From the NCBI GenBank assembly GCA_029959605.1, contig JASCOC010000008.1, positions 1 through 64,000 of the forward strand: DNA of 64,000 bases, written 5' to 3'. The stretch is from Lysobacteraceae bacterium PS02340 (GTDB lineage Bacteria; Pseudomonadota; Gammaproteobacteria; Xanthomonadales; Xanthomonadaceae). The notes below the pieces were generated by a model. It was not told the DNA's origin, ran no database searches, and saw nothing but the letters and a program-made list of their open reading frames with translations. Positions 15,565-24,056 of the stretch are shown one piece after another. Within the stretch, counting starts at the first letter, position 1. Every line of letters begins with the position of its first letter. Made by a program: the position numbers and the translations under genes.

Positions 15565-17994
15565 TTGAACGCGATTCTCAGGACCGGCCAAGCACTGGCA
15601 ACCACAGGCGATGGCGTCTCCGGCAGCGCGCTGGCGACGAAGCTGGCGGCGAAATATCCCGGTCGCGTGACCGGCACGCTGCTGCTGCCCGGGCAGGCCG
15701 GCGACTACGCGCCCTTGCCCGACGATGTGCCCGAAGCCTTTGCGCGCGCGCTGCGCAGCCGAGGCATCGACCGGCTGTATCGTCATCAGGCGGAAGCCTG
15801 GACCGCCACGCAGGCGGGCCGCCATCTCGTCGTGGCCACGCCGACCGCTTCGGGCAAATCGCTGTGCTACACGCTGCCGGTGCTGTCGGCGGCGATCACC
15901 GCGCGCAGCAAGGCGCTGTACCTGTTCCCGACCAAGGCGCTGGCGCAGGACCAGGTGGCGGAACTTCTGGAGCTCAACGCGGCCGGCGAACTCGGGCTGC
16001 GCGCAGCGACCTTCGACGGCGACACACCCGGCGATGCGCGCCAGGCGATCCGCATCAACGGCGACATCGTGGTCAGCAACCCGGACATGCTGCACCAGGC
16101 GATCCTGCCGCATCACACGAAGTGGGCGCAGTTCTTCGAGAATCTGCGCTATGTGGTGATCGACGAGATCCACACCTATCGCGGCGTGTTCGGCTCGCAC
16201 GTCGCCAATGTGATCCGGCGGCTCAAGCGTGTCTGCGCGTTCTATGGCGTGACCCCGCAGTTCATCCTGTGCTCGGCGACGATCGGCAATGCGCGCGAGC
16301 ACGGCCGCGCGCTGGTGGAAGTGGACGATGCCGCGCTGGAATCGATCCTCGAATCCGGCGCGCCGCGCGGCGACAAGCACGTGCTGCTGTGGAATCCGCC
16401 GGTCATCAATCCCGATCTGGGCCTGCGCGCATCCGCGCGGTCGCAGTCCAACCGCATCGCGCGCATGGCGATCCGCGCCGGGCTCAAGACGCTGGTGTTC
16501 TGCCAGACACGGCTGATGGTCGAGGTGCTGACCAAGTACCTCAAGGAAGTCTTCGACCACGACCCGCGCAAGCCCAAGCGCATCCGCGCCTACCGGGGCG
16601 GCTATCTGCCGACCGAGCGCCGCGCAGCCGAGCGCGAGATGCGCGCGGGGCACATCGACGGCATCGTCAGCACGTCGGCGCTGGAACTCGGCGTCGACAT
16701 CGGCAGTCTCGATGTCGTCGTGCTCAACGGGTATCCGGGCAGCATTTCGGCGACGTGGCAGCGCTTCGGCCGCGCCGGTCGCCGGCAGCAGCCGTCGGTC
16801 GGCGTGCTGGTCGCGAGTTCCGAACCGATGGACCAGTACGTGGTGCGGCATCCGGAGTTCTTCGCCGACGCCAATCCCGAGCACGCGCGCATCGAACCCG
16901 ATCAGCCGCTGATCCTGCTCGACCACATCCGCTGCGCCGCGTTCGAACTGCCCTTCGTCGATGGCGACATGTTCGGACCGGTCGCGCCCTTGCCGTGGCT
17001 CGAGGTGCTGGCCGAATCCGGCGTGCTGCACCACGAGGGTGATCGCTGGGAGTGGATCGCCGACAGCTATCCGGCGCAGGCGGTGAACCTGCGCTCGGTC
17101 GCCGACGGCAACTTCGTCGTCGTCGACCGCACCGATGGCCGCCAGACGATCATCGCCGAGGTCGACTACTCGGCCGCCGCGCTCACGCTGTACGAAGGCG
17201 CGATCCACATGATCCAGTCGGAGCCCTTCCAGGTCGAACGCCTCGACTGGGAAGGCCGCAAGGCCTATGTCACGCGGACGAACGTGGACTACTACACCGA
17301 TGCGATCGACTACACGAAGCTGAAAGTGCTCGATGACGAAGAGCAGGCCGACGCGGGGCAGGGCAGTGCGCACATCGGCGAGGTGCACGTGGTGCGGCGC
17401 GTGTCGGGCTACAAGAAGATCCGCTTCCACACCCACGAGAACATCGGCTACGGGCCGGTGAACCTGCCCGACCAGGAACTGCATACGAGTGCGGTGTGGT
17501 GGCAGCTGCCGCAGCAGGCACTGGACCGCACGTTCGATGCACGCCACGAAGCGCTCGATGGCTTCCTCGGTGCGTCGTATGCGTTGCATCTGGTGGCGCA
17601 GGTCGCGGTGATGGCCGAGAGCCGCGATCTGCAGAAGGCGGTGGGCAGTGGTGATGGCACCTGGTTCGCGACCGCCGACCAGCGCGGCCGCGGGCAGTTG
17701 CGCGATGGCGATGGCGCGGCGCTGGACTTCGAAGGCATCGGCCGGTTCACGCCGACGCTGTATCTCTACGACAACTACCCGGGCGGCGTGGGTCTGTCGT
17801 CGCCGCTGTACGAGCGGCGCGACGAACTGCTTGCGCAGGCTGCGGCGCTGGTTGCGTCCTGCAGTTGCCGCGCCGGCTGTCCGGCCTGTGTCGGTCCGAT
17901 CCTCGCGTCCGAAGAAGATGCCGAACGTACGCCGCGCCAGTTGGCGGCGCGGGTGATCGAACTGCTCGTCGAAACGCCACAGCTGCCCGAATGA
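15565..17994 (+). CDS. mrfA: MrfA/YprA-like DEAH-box repair helicase with DUF1998
   Basis: An 809-residue superfamily 2 helicase of the Hrq1/MrfA (YprA) family. RecA domain 1 has the Q-motif-like LYRHQAEAW, Walker A TPTASGKSL and the DEIH box (VIDEIHTYRG); domain 2 has TLVFCQTRLMVEVL, STSALELGVDIGSLD and the arginine-finger motif QRFGRAGRR. The C-terminal DUF1998 carries four cysteines in CSCRAGCPAC, a metal or Fe-S site. Bacillus subtilis MrfA works with the exonuclease MrfB in mitomycin C repair; the next gene here is the MrfB homologue, overlapping by 4 bp. A TTG at 15565 with GGAG seven bases upstream is the preferred start; the frame is open to a TTG at 15478. Confidence 0.9.
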   Translation: MNAILRTGQALATTGDGVSGSALATKLAAKYPGRVTGTLLLPGQAGDYAPLPDDVPEAFARALRSRGIDRLYRHQAEAWTATQAGRHLVVATPTASGKSLCYTLPVLSAAITARSKALYLFPTKALAQDQVAELLELNAAGELGLRAATFDGDTPGDARQAIRINGDIVVSNPDMLHQAILPHHTKWAQFFENLRYVVIDEIHTYRGVFGSHVANVIRRLKRVCAFYGVTPQFILCSATIGNAREHGRALVEVDDAALESILESGAPRGDKHVLLWNPPVINPDLGLRASARSQSNRIARMAIRAGLKTLVFCQTRLMVEVLTKYLKEVFDHDPRKPKRIRAYRGGYLPTERRAAEREMRAGHIDGIVSTSALELGVDIGSLDVVVLNGYPGSISATWQRFGRAGRRQQPSVGVLVASSEPMDQYVVRHPEFFADANPEHARIEPDQPLILLDHIRCAAFELPFVDGDMFGPVAPLPWLEVLAESGVLHHEGDRWEWIADSYPAQAVNLRSVADGNFVVVDRTDGRQTIIAEVDYSAAALTLYEGAIHMIQSEPFQVERLDWEGRKAYVTRTNVDYYTDAIDYTKLKVLDDEEQADAGQGSAHIGEVHVVRRVSGYKKIRFHTHENIGYGPVNLPDQELHTSAVWWQLPQQALDRTFDARHEALDGFLGASYALHLVAQVAVMAESRDLQKAVGSGDGTWFATADQRGRGQLRDGDGAALDFEGIGRFTPTLYLYDNYPGGVGLSSPLYERRDELLAQAAALVASCSCRAGCPACVGPILASEEDAERTPRQLAARVIELLVETPQLPE

Positions 17995-18926
17995 GTGCAC
18001 TCGCCAAACGCCTCGGCCTGCTGCGCAGCCAGGCTGGGACTGCCTTGCCGTCGGTGACGCCGACGCCGCCGATGCCCACGACCGCGCCACGCGCGCAATG
18101 GCCGCGCGCCGATGGCGCGCGCTCGCCGGAACAGGTCGTCGCGCAGCTGCGCAAGCTGATGAAGCTGCGCGTGCCGACGCCGGTCGCGCGCCCGACCGGA
18201 CCGATCGATCGCGCGCTGCCCGGCGAGGAGATCGCGCCCGGCCTGCGCTATCTCGAACAGACCGCGCCGTGGCCACACCACGATGCCGAACTCGCGCTCT
18301 ACGACATCCGCCACGAGCCGGCGCAACGATCGGATCTGCTGGCCTTCGACACCGAGACCACCGGTCTTGCCGGCGGCACCGGCACGCGTGCCTTCATGAT
18401 CGGCGCCGCCGATTTCATCGAGGGACGCATGCGCATCCGACAGCTGTGCATCACCACGCTGGGCGCCGAGCGCGAGATGCTGAAGACGTTTTCGAAATGG
18501 CTGCGACCGTCGACGGTACTGGTCAGCTACAACGGCCGCAGTTACGACCGGCCGCTGCTGACCACGCGCTATCGCCTCGCACGCCTGCGCGATCCGCTGA
18601 TCGAACTGCGTCATGTCGATCTGCTGCATCCGGTGCGGCGTCGCTATCGCGGCGTGTGGGCGAACTGCAAGCTGGCCACGGTCGAGCGCGAACTGCTCGG
18701 CGTGTTGCGCGAGGACGATCTGCCCGGCAGCGAAGCGCCTGCGGCATGGCTGGATTACCTGCGCGGCGGCAGCGCGGACAAGCTGCGGCGCGTGGGACTG
18801 CACAACGCGCAGGATCTGCGCAGCCTGTTCGGCGTGCTGGAAGCGATGCGCGACGAGGCGGTCATCGATTCGGTGGTGGTGCCCGACGATGTGGACCTCG
18901 CGATCGCGGAGAGCGGCTTCGACTGA
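17991..18926 (+). CDS. mrfB: MrfB/YprB-like RNase H-fold 3'-5' exonuclease
   Basis: A 311-residue protein with an RNase H-like (DnaQ/DEDD) nuclease domain at about 100-260: first acidic motif LLAFDTETTGLAGGTG (Asp and Glu ligands), second VSYNGRSYDRPLL and third IELRHVDLLHPVRR. This is the YprB family, whose B. subtilis member MrfB is a metal-dependent exonuclease that works with MrfA on mitomycin lesions. The N-terminal 80 residues are Pro/Ala-rich and probably flexible. The start ATG overlaps the helicase stop (ATGA), showing translational coupling and joint function. The C-terminal TPR-like region reported for some YprB proteins is short here. Confidence 0.88.
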   Translation: MSALAKRLGLLRSQAGTALPSVTPTPPMPTTAPRAQWPRADGARSPEQVVAQLRKLMKLRVPTPVARPTGPIDRALPGEEIAPGLRYLEQTAPWPHHDAELALYDIRHEPAQRSDLLAFDTETTGLAGGTGTRAFMIGAADFIEGRMRIRQLCITTLGAEREMLKTFSKWLRPSTVLVSYNGRSYDRPLLTTRYRLARLRDPLIELRHVDLLHPVRRRYRGVWANCKLATVERELLGVLREDDLPGSEAPAAWLDYLRGGSADKLRRVGLHNAQDLRSLFGVLEAMRDEAVIDSVVVPDDVDLAIAESGFD

Positions 18927-18932
18927 GCCTGA

Positions 18933-18969
18933 TGCATGCGTGTCGCGCAGCGACACCAAGGCGCATGCA
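18933..18969 (+). terminator. Bulged hairpin after mrfB
   Basis: Outer 8-bp arms TGCATGCG/CGCATGCA (18933-18940, 18962-18969) stack on inner 6-bp arms TGTCGC/GCGACA around GCA, with a one-sided CCAAGG bulge. It starts 7 bp after the exonuclease stop. No T run. Confidence 0.4.
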
Positions 18970-19084
18970 GACAGTCCGTCGCATCGCGTTCACATCACCT
19001 GAATCGCGACGATGCTTGAATCGGGCGGCCCAGCAGTCCCGAATCGCCATCACTGGCGAGCAGTCCGCGCCACTCTGGAGCCCC

Positions 19085-20443
19085 ATGGACCTACGCGAAC
19101 GCCGGCCAGTGACGGCCGACCCTGTATCACCGCGCGCCACGCTTCGTGCGCGCGATGCGTTCGCGATCACCATCGGCATCGTCGTCGGGGCAGGCATCTT
19201 CCGGACCCCGTCGTTGATTGCCGGTGCCTCCGGCAGCGAATTCGTGATGCTCGCGGCCTGGGTCGTCGGCGGCCTCCTGTCGATCGTCGGGGCGCTGTGC
19301 TACGCCGAACTCGCGACCACGTACCCGCAGGCCGGCGGCGACTACACCTATCTGCGTCGCGCCTACGGGCCACGCCCCGCCTTCCTGTTCGCCTGGGCGC
19401 GCGTGTCGGTGATCCAGACCGGCTCAATCGCGCTGCTGTGCTTCATCGTCGGCGATTACATGGGCCAGCTGTTCGATCTCGGGCCGTGGTCGTCCGCGCT
19501 CTATGCCGGTGCGGCGGTCGTGCTGCTGACCCTCGTCAACTGGATCGGCACACGCCAGGGCGCGGCGGTGCAGACCTGGCTGACGATCGCCGAGATCATC
19601 GGCGTGCTGGTGATCGTCGTGGCCGGCCTGATGTTCGCGCCGACCGACATCGCGCCGGTTCCCGGCAGCGGCGGTGACAGCGCGATCGGTCTGATTCTGG
19701 TGTTCGTGCTGCTGACCTATGGCGGCTGGAACGAAGCCGTCTACGTGACCTCCGAAGTGCGAGATGCGAAGAAGTGGATGCCGCGCGTGCTGATCCTGAG
19801 CCTGATCGCCGTCGCGTCGCTCTACGTGCTGGTGAACCTCGCCTACCTGAAAGTGCTGGGCCTCGGCGGCATGGCCGAACACAACGCCGTCGCCGCCGAA
19901 GTCATGGGCCGTGTGTTCGGGCCGACGGGCGCGGTGCTGATGAGCGTGATCGTCGTCTCCGCCGCGCTGACCTCGGCGAACGCGACGCTGATCACCGGCG
20001 CGCGCAGCGTCTATGCGGTCGGGCGCGATTTTCCGGCGCTCGGATTCATCGGTCGCTGGGATGCGCGCAGCGGTACGCCACGCGCCGCGATCGTGACCCA
20101 GGGCGTGCTCGCACTCGCACTGGTCGGTCTCGGCGCGTTCGCGCGCGACGGCTTCGAGGTCGCGGTGGAATACACCGCGCCGGTGTTCTGGCTGTTCTTC
20201 CTGCTCGTCGGCGTTGCGCTGTTCGTGTTGCGCCGGCGCGATCCCGATCTGCCGCGTCCGTTCCGCGTGCCGCTGTATCCGGTGCTGCCGCTGCTGTTTT
20301 GCGCGACCAGCGCCTATCTGCTGTATTCCAGCCTGGCCTACACCGGACGCGGGGCGCTCGTCGGCGTCGTCGTGCTCGCGGTCGGCGGCCTGCTGCTGTT
20401 GCTGTTCAAACCGACCTCGCATCCCGAGGAGACGCCGCCATGA
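19085..20443 (+). CDS. APC-superfamily amino acid permease
   Basis: A 452-residue transporter with about 12 membrane helices, APC superfamily. The helix 1 signature is ITIGIVVGAGIFRTPSLIAG, followed by CYAELATTYPQAGGDYTYLR and, in helix 8, SANATLITGARSVYAVGRDF. The closest recognisable group is LAT/APA-type amino acid permeases; substrate and exchange mode are unknown. The C-terminal PFRVPLYPVLPLLF is typical. The start ATG at 19085 follows 158 bp of non-coding DNA after the exonuclease gene. Its stop overlaps the next start (ATGA), so the permease and the methyltransferase lipoprotein are translationally coupled. Confidence 0.9.
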   Translation: MDLRERRPVTADPVSPRATLRARDAFAITIGIVVGAGIFRTPSLIAGASGSEFVMLAAWVVGGLLSIVGALCYAELATTYPQAGGDYTYLRRAYGPRPAFLFAWARVSVIQTGSIALLCFIVGDYMGQLFDLGPWSSALYAGAAVVLLTLVNWIGTRQGAAVQTWLTIAEIIGVLVIVVAGLMFAPTDIAPVPGSGGDSAIGLILVFVLLTYGGWNEAVYVTSEVRDAKKWMPRVLILSLIAVASLYVLVNLAYLKVLGLGGMAEHNAVAAEVMGRVFGPTGAVLMSVIVVSAALTSANATLITGARSVYAVGRDFPALGFIGRWDARSGTPRAAIVTQGVLALALVGLGAFARDGFEVAVEYTAPVFWLFFLLVGVALFVLRRRDPDLPRPFRVPLYPVLPLLFCATSAYLLYSSLAYTGRGALVGVVVLAVGGLLLLLFKPTSHPEETPP

Positions 20444-21114
20444 AGTCGAAGAAGACCCTAATCGCACTCGCCATCTGCACGCCCTTCCTGCTGGCCTGTG
20501 CCGACAAGGCGGTCAACGCCTACGAGCCGGCGAACGGTGCTGCGACCAGCGCGGCGACCGGCGAAGACCCCGCGATGCACACCACGGACGCCGTGACCGC
20601 CGAGATCGGTCCAGACTCGCCGCACGCCGAGGGCGCGCCGCCGCCGTCGCGCGAACCGGATGTCATCTACGTGCCGACGCCCGAGCCGGTGGTCGACGCG
20701 ATGCTCAACCTGGCCGGCGTCAAGGCGGGCGATGTGCTCTACGACCTGGGTTCGGGTGACGGCCGCATCCCGATCGCCGCCGCGCAGCGCTTCGGCGTGC
20801 GCGGCGTCGGCATCGACATCAATCCGGTGCGCGTGCGCGAAGCGAATGCGAACGCTCAGACGGCCGGTGTGACCGATCTGGTGACCTTCAAGGAAGCGGA
20901 CCTGTTCGAGGAAGACATCAGCGAGGCCAGCGTGGTCACGCTGTATCTGCTGCAGAGCCTCAACGTGAAGCTGCGGCCCAAGCTGCTGGCCGAACTCAAG
21001 CCCGGCACGCGTATCGTCAGCCACGCCTTCGACATGGCCGACCAGTGGGAACCCGAGCAGACCCAGGAGGTCGACGGCACGCGCATCTATCTGTGGACCG
21101 TGCCCGAGCGCTGA
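20440..21114 (+). CDS. Lipoprotein-like class I SAM-methyltransferase
   Basis: A 224-residue protein combining a lipoprotein-type leader (MKSKKTLIALAICTPFLLAC, Cys at 20) and a low-complexity linker with a Rossmann methyltransferase fold (~75-224). Motif I is LYDLGSGDGRIPIAAAQRFG, motif II GVGIDINPVRVREANANA, followed by VTLYLLQSLNVKLRPKLL and a GTRIVSHAF block. Related proteins are annotated as SAM-dependent methyltransferases of unknown substrate. Export is odd because SAM is cytoplasmic: either the fold has been recruited without catalysis, or the leader is only a membrane anchor facing inward. GAGGAG precedes the ATG, which overlaps the permease stop. Confidence 0.82.
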   Translation: MKSKKTLIALAICTPFLLACADKAVNAYEPANGAATSAATGEDPAMHTTDAVTAEIGPDSPHAEGAPPPSREPDVIYVPTPEPVVDAMLNLAGVKAGDVLYDLGSGDGRIPIAAAQRFGVRGVGIDINPVRVREANANAQTAGVTDLVTFKEADLFEEDISEASVVTLYLLQSLNVKLRPKLLAELKPGTRIVSHAFDMADQWEPEQTQEVDGTRIYLWTVPER

Positions 21115-21214
21115 TCACCAGACCGCGTCGAACGGGTTTCGAGCACGCGCGCCGCCGGTCGTCCGCCGACGGCGCGATGGCATCATCGTCGCCCCCGCAA
21201 GAGAACACCACGCC

Positions 21215-22213
21215 ATGACCCGCATCGCTCCGCTCGCCCTGTCGCTCGCCGCGCTGTCGGCTGCCTCCGTGTCCGCGTCGCCGTATGGCGGTGAACTGCA
21301 AGGCTTCGACTATCCGCATCCGCGGCAGGCGCACGCGCTCACGTCGCAGGGGCAGTCGCTGTCGATGGCCTACATGGACGTGCGTCCCGAAGGCGCGGGC
21401 AATGGCCGCACGGCGGTGCTGCTGCACGGCAAGAATTTCTGCGGGCCGACCTGGGACGACACGATCACCGTGCTGGTCGAGGCCGGCTGGCGGGTGATCG
21501 CGCCGGACCAGATCGGCTTCTGCGGATCGACCAAGCCGCGCGCCTACCAGTTCTCGTTCGCGCAGCTCGCGGTGAATACGCATGGCCTGCTCGACTCACT
21601 GGGCGTCGAGCGCGCTGTGCTGATCGGGCATTCGATGGGCGGCATGCTGGCGACGCGCTACGCGCTGCAGTATCCCGACGCGGTGGAGCAGCTGGTGCTG
21701 GTCAACCCGATCGGTCTCGAGGACTGGCAGGCCGAAGGCGTGCCGTACGCGAGCATCGACACGATGGCCGAGGGCGAGCGCAAGACCACCTTCGACAGCA
21801 TCAAGGCCTATCAGCTGAAGTTCTATTACGACGGCCAGTGGGCGCCGCGCTACGACCGCTGGGTCGACATGCTGGCCGGCATGTACGCCGGGCCGGACCG
21901 CGAGATCGTCGCCTGGAACCAGGCGCAGACCTCGGAGATGGTGTTCACCCAGCCGGTGGTCCACGAGTTTCCGAAGCTGCGCGTGCCCACGTTGCTGATG
22001 ATCGGCGGCAAGGACCGCACCGCGCCGGGCGCGAACCGCGCGCCGGCGGACGTCGCGGCGCGGCTGGGCGACTACCCGGCGCTGGGCCGTCGGGCCGCCG
22101 ATGCGATTCCCGACGCGCAACTGGTCGAGTTTCCCGCGCTCGGCCATTCGCCGCAGGTCGAGGCGCCGGACGAATTCCACGCTGCGCTGCTGCGTGGGCT
22201 GGCGCCGCGCTGA
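21215..22213 (+). CDS. Exported alpha/beta hydrolase
   Basis: A 332-residue alpha/beta-hydrolase with an N-terminal signal peptide (LALSLAALSAASVSAS). The oxyanion region is VLLHGKNFCGPTW, the nucleophile elbow is LIGHSMGGMLATRYAL, the acid is in LLMIGGKDRTAPG and the catalytic His is in FPALGHSPQVEAP, so the triad is intact. Related enzymes act as esterases, haloperoxidase-like or epoxide hydrolases; the substrate is not deducible. Probably periplasmic. The start fits the leader. It stands alone, 100 bp after the methyltransferase gene. Confidence 0.9.
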   Translation: MTRIAPLALSLAALSAASVSASPYGGELQGFDYPHPRQAHALTSQGQSLSMAYMDVRPEGAGNGRTAVLLHGKNFCGPTWDDTITVLVEAGWRVIAPDQIGFCGSTKPRAYQFSFAQLAVNTHGLLDSLGVERAVLIGHSMGGMLATRYALQYPDAVEQLVLVNPIGLEDWQAEGVPYASIDTMAEGERKTTFDSIKAYQLKFYYDGQWAPRYDRWVDMLAGMYAGPDREIVAWNQAQTSEMVFTQPVVHEFPKLRVPTLLMIGGKDRTAPGANRAPADVAARLGDYPALGRRAADAIPDAQLVEFPALGHSPQVEAPDEFHAALLRGLAPR

Positions 22214-22361
22214 CGCGCCGCGCAGGTCGACGAAGCAGGACCTGGCGGTCGCCGTGATGCGGCCCACATTCATTCCGCATTCGTCCGGCGCGGGGCGCAA
22301 CCCCTAGACTGTCGGACATTGTCGCGCGCCGCGCGTGCCCGCCCACAGGACCTGTCTTCCG

Positions 22362-23630
22362 ATGCCGATCCGGCGCCTGCCACTGCCGCTGTTGTTGACC
22401 GCCTGCATCGCACTGGCGGCCTGCCAGCGCACTGCAGAGGACACCGCGCCGCCGGTCGAAACGGTCGAGGTCGCGAGCCCGGAAGAAGGGGGCGCGGTCA
22501 GCAGCGCGCCGGTCGATGTCGACGCGGTGCCGGCCGTGCCGGTGGCCGAGCCCGACACCGGCGGCGTGGACTGGTCGCCGATGACGCTGCCCGCGGGCAC
22601 GGCCTCGATCAGCTGCGAACTCGACTACGCCAACGCCGGCGACGGCACCCCGCTGACCGCGTTCGACCACGACGCGCTGCGCGAGGCGATGGCGGACTGC
22701 GCCGAGCGCGGCGTGTTCCGGCTGCGCTTCAAGGGCCGGGTGACCGAAGACTTCACCCGTCTGATGAAGCGGCTCGCGGTGGTGGCCGACGAACTGTCGA
22801 TCAACAAGCGCGTGCTCGACATCGACTCCAGCGGCGGCATGGTGGAAGAGGCCATCCGCGCCGGCGACGTGATCGCCGAGACGCGCTGGACGATCTGGGT
22901 GCGCGAGGGCGCGGTGTGCCACAGCTCCTGCGTGTTCCTGCTCGCCGGCGGCGACACGCGTCTGATCGGCGGACGCGTCGGCATCCATCGCATCATCCGC
23001 ATGAGCTCCACTGCTTCCACTCGCGCCGAGCTCAATCGCGAACTGCGCGCGGTCTACGGCCGCGTGCGCGACTATCTCGAGCGCAACGGCGCCGCGGTTG
23101 CGGTGGCCGACCTGATGATGGCCGTGCCCAACCGCAGCCTGCGCATCCTCACCCCGGACGAACTCAAGCTCTACGGCCTCGACGGCGTGAACCCGGCCCA
23201 GGACGATCTCGATCGCCTGCGCCTGATGCGCAAGTGCGGTCAGGATTTCGTCGCCCGCCGTGACGCGTATGCACGCGCGTTCGACACCACCTGCAACGCG
23301 CCGGATCGCGATGTCGAGCAGATGGCGAACTGCGGCCTCGAACTGCGCGGCAAGTTCGGTTTCCCGGACGAGCAGTGCCCGACCGAGAGCCCGTTGTCGG
23401 AGTTCGATCTGGTCGGCGCGCTGACCGCCGCGGCCGGCAATGCCAGTCGTTTGCGCATCCTCGGCGTGCCGGTCGGCGAGCCGCGTCCGGTCGCACGTCC
23501 TGCGACGCCGACGCGTGCGACGCCGGCGCCTGCACCTGCGGCCGTCTCTGCCGAATCGCGGGCCGAGAATGCGCCTGCGGACGAGGTCGATGCGGCGGCG
23601 GATGAAGAGGCGGAAGCGCCGGTTCCTTAA
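22362..23630 (+). CDS. ClpP-fold periplasmic lipoprotein (COG3904-like)
   Basis: A 422-residue protein with a lipoprotein signal (PLPLLLTACIALAAC) and a ClpP/crotonase-like domain at about 95-260. Family features visible are the oxyanion strand VLDIDSSGGMVEEAIRAG, the Ser in AVCHSSCVFLLAGGD and the His in GRVGIHRI, together resembling the Ser-His site of COG3904 predicted periplasmic proteins. Extra cysteines (CELDYAN, MRKCGQDF, TTCNAPD, NCGLEL, EQCPTE) may form disulphides. The C-terminal 70 residues are Ala/Pro/Glu-rich and probably disordered. The start at MPIRRLP, with AGGA upstream, is preferred over a GTG nine codons earlier. The function is unknown. Confidence 0.82.
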   Translation: MPIRRLPLPLLLTACIALAACQRTAEDTAPPVETVEVASPEEGGAVSSAPVDVDAVPAVPVAEPDTGGVDWSPMTLPAGTASISCELDYANAGDGTPLTAFDHDALREAMADCAERGVFRLRFKGRVTEDFTRLMKRLAVVADELSINKRVLDIDSSGGMVEEAIRAGDVIAETRWTIWVREGAVCHSSCVFLLAGGDTRLIGGRVGIHRIIRMSSTASTRAELNRELRAVYGRVRDYLERNGAAVAVADLMMAVPNRSLRILTPDELKLYGLDGVNPAQDDLDRLRLMRKCGQDFVARRDAYARAFDTTCNAPDRDVEQMANCGLELRGKFGFPDEQCPTESPLSEFDLVGALTAAAGNASRLRILGVPVGEPRPVARPATPTRATPAPAPAAVSAESRAENAPADEVDAAADEEAEAPVP

Positions 23631-24056
23631 TTGGTGCTTGGGGATTTCGTGCTGGGCAGGCGTTGCTGTGGCTCGAAGCTTCAGGAGTGGTATCTGCCGC
23701 AAAGAATTGCTTGAAGCCTGCAATCTCAGTGTCTAGCCGCCCGCCATGAATTGAGCACATCTCCCTTTGGGAGAGGTCGACGCGCGCAGCGCGTCGGGTG
23801 AGGGCAGGGCTCTCAAGCTATTTTTGAGAACCGGTGTTTATTCTCGAGCGCCGTAGATTTGCGACCTTTCGCCCTCACCCCAACCCCCGCTCCGCGCCCC
23901 GGCCCTCGCGTTGCCGCGATCGCGTTCGTCGGCACGCGAGCCAGCGGCTCGCAAGCGTGCCATCTCACCCCAGAGAGAGAGGGGCTCTAGTTCAAGACTC
24001 GGATCCTGTACTCGGAACCGTTCGCGCTGTACGCCGGCAAGCGCAATCGCGACGCC
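23631..24056. other. Gene-free interval carrying family-type repeats
   Basis: 426 bp between convergent genes. It holds two facing repeat blocks, annotated separately, and between them a short hairpin TCTCAA...TTGAGA (23811-23829). No coding feature is supported. Confidence 0.6.
23761..23987. repeat. Facing intergenic repeat blocks (CTCCC/GGGAG type)
   Basis: Block 1 (23761-23808) has CTCCCTTTGGGAGAGGTCGA, then CGCGCGCAGCGCG and GGGTGAGGGCAGGG. Block 2 (23871-23987) reads roughly as its opposite: GCCCTCACCCCAACCCC, a longer GC-rich middle with its own palindromes (GGCACGCGAGCC), and CTCACCCCAGAGAGAGAGG. Such blocks are common between genes in Lysobacteraceae and neighbours. The function is unknown; stem formation between convergent transcripts is plausible. 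Confidence 0.55.

Noticed and set aside
15157-18276. Minus-strand open frame of 1039 codons
   Set aside because: Antisense to the helicase and exonuclease genes, which have intact catalytic motifs.
18098-19084. Long N-terminal extension of the permease frame
   Set aside because: Overlaps the exonuclease gene in another frame; the permease begins normally at 19085.
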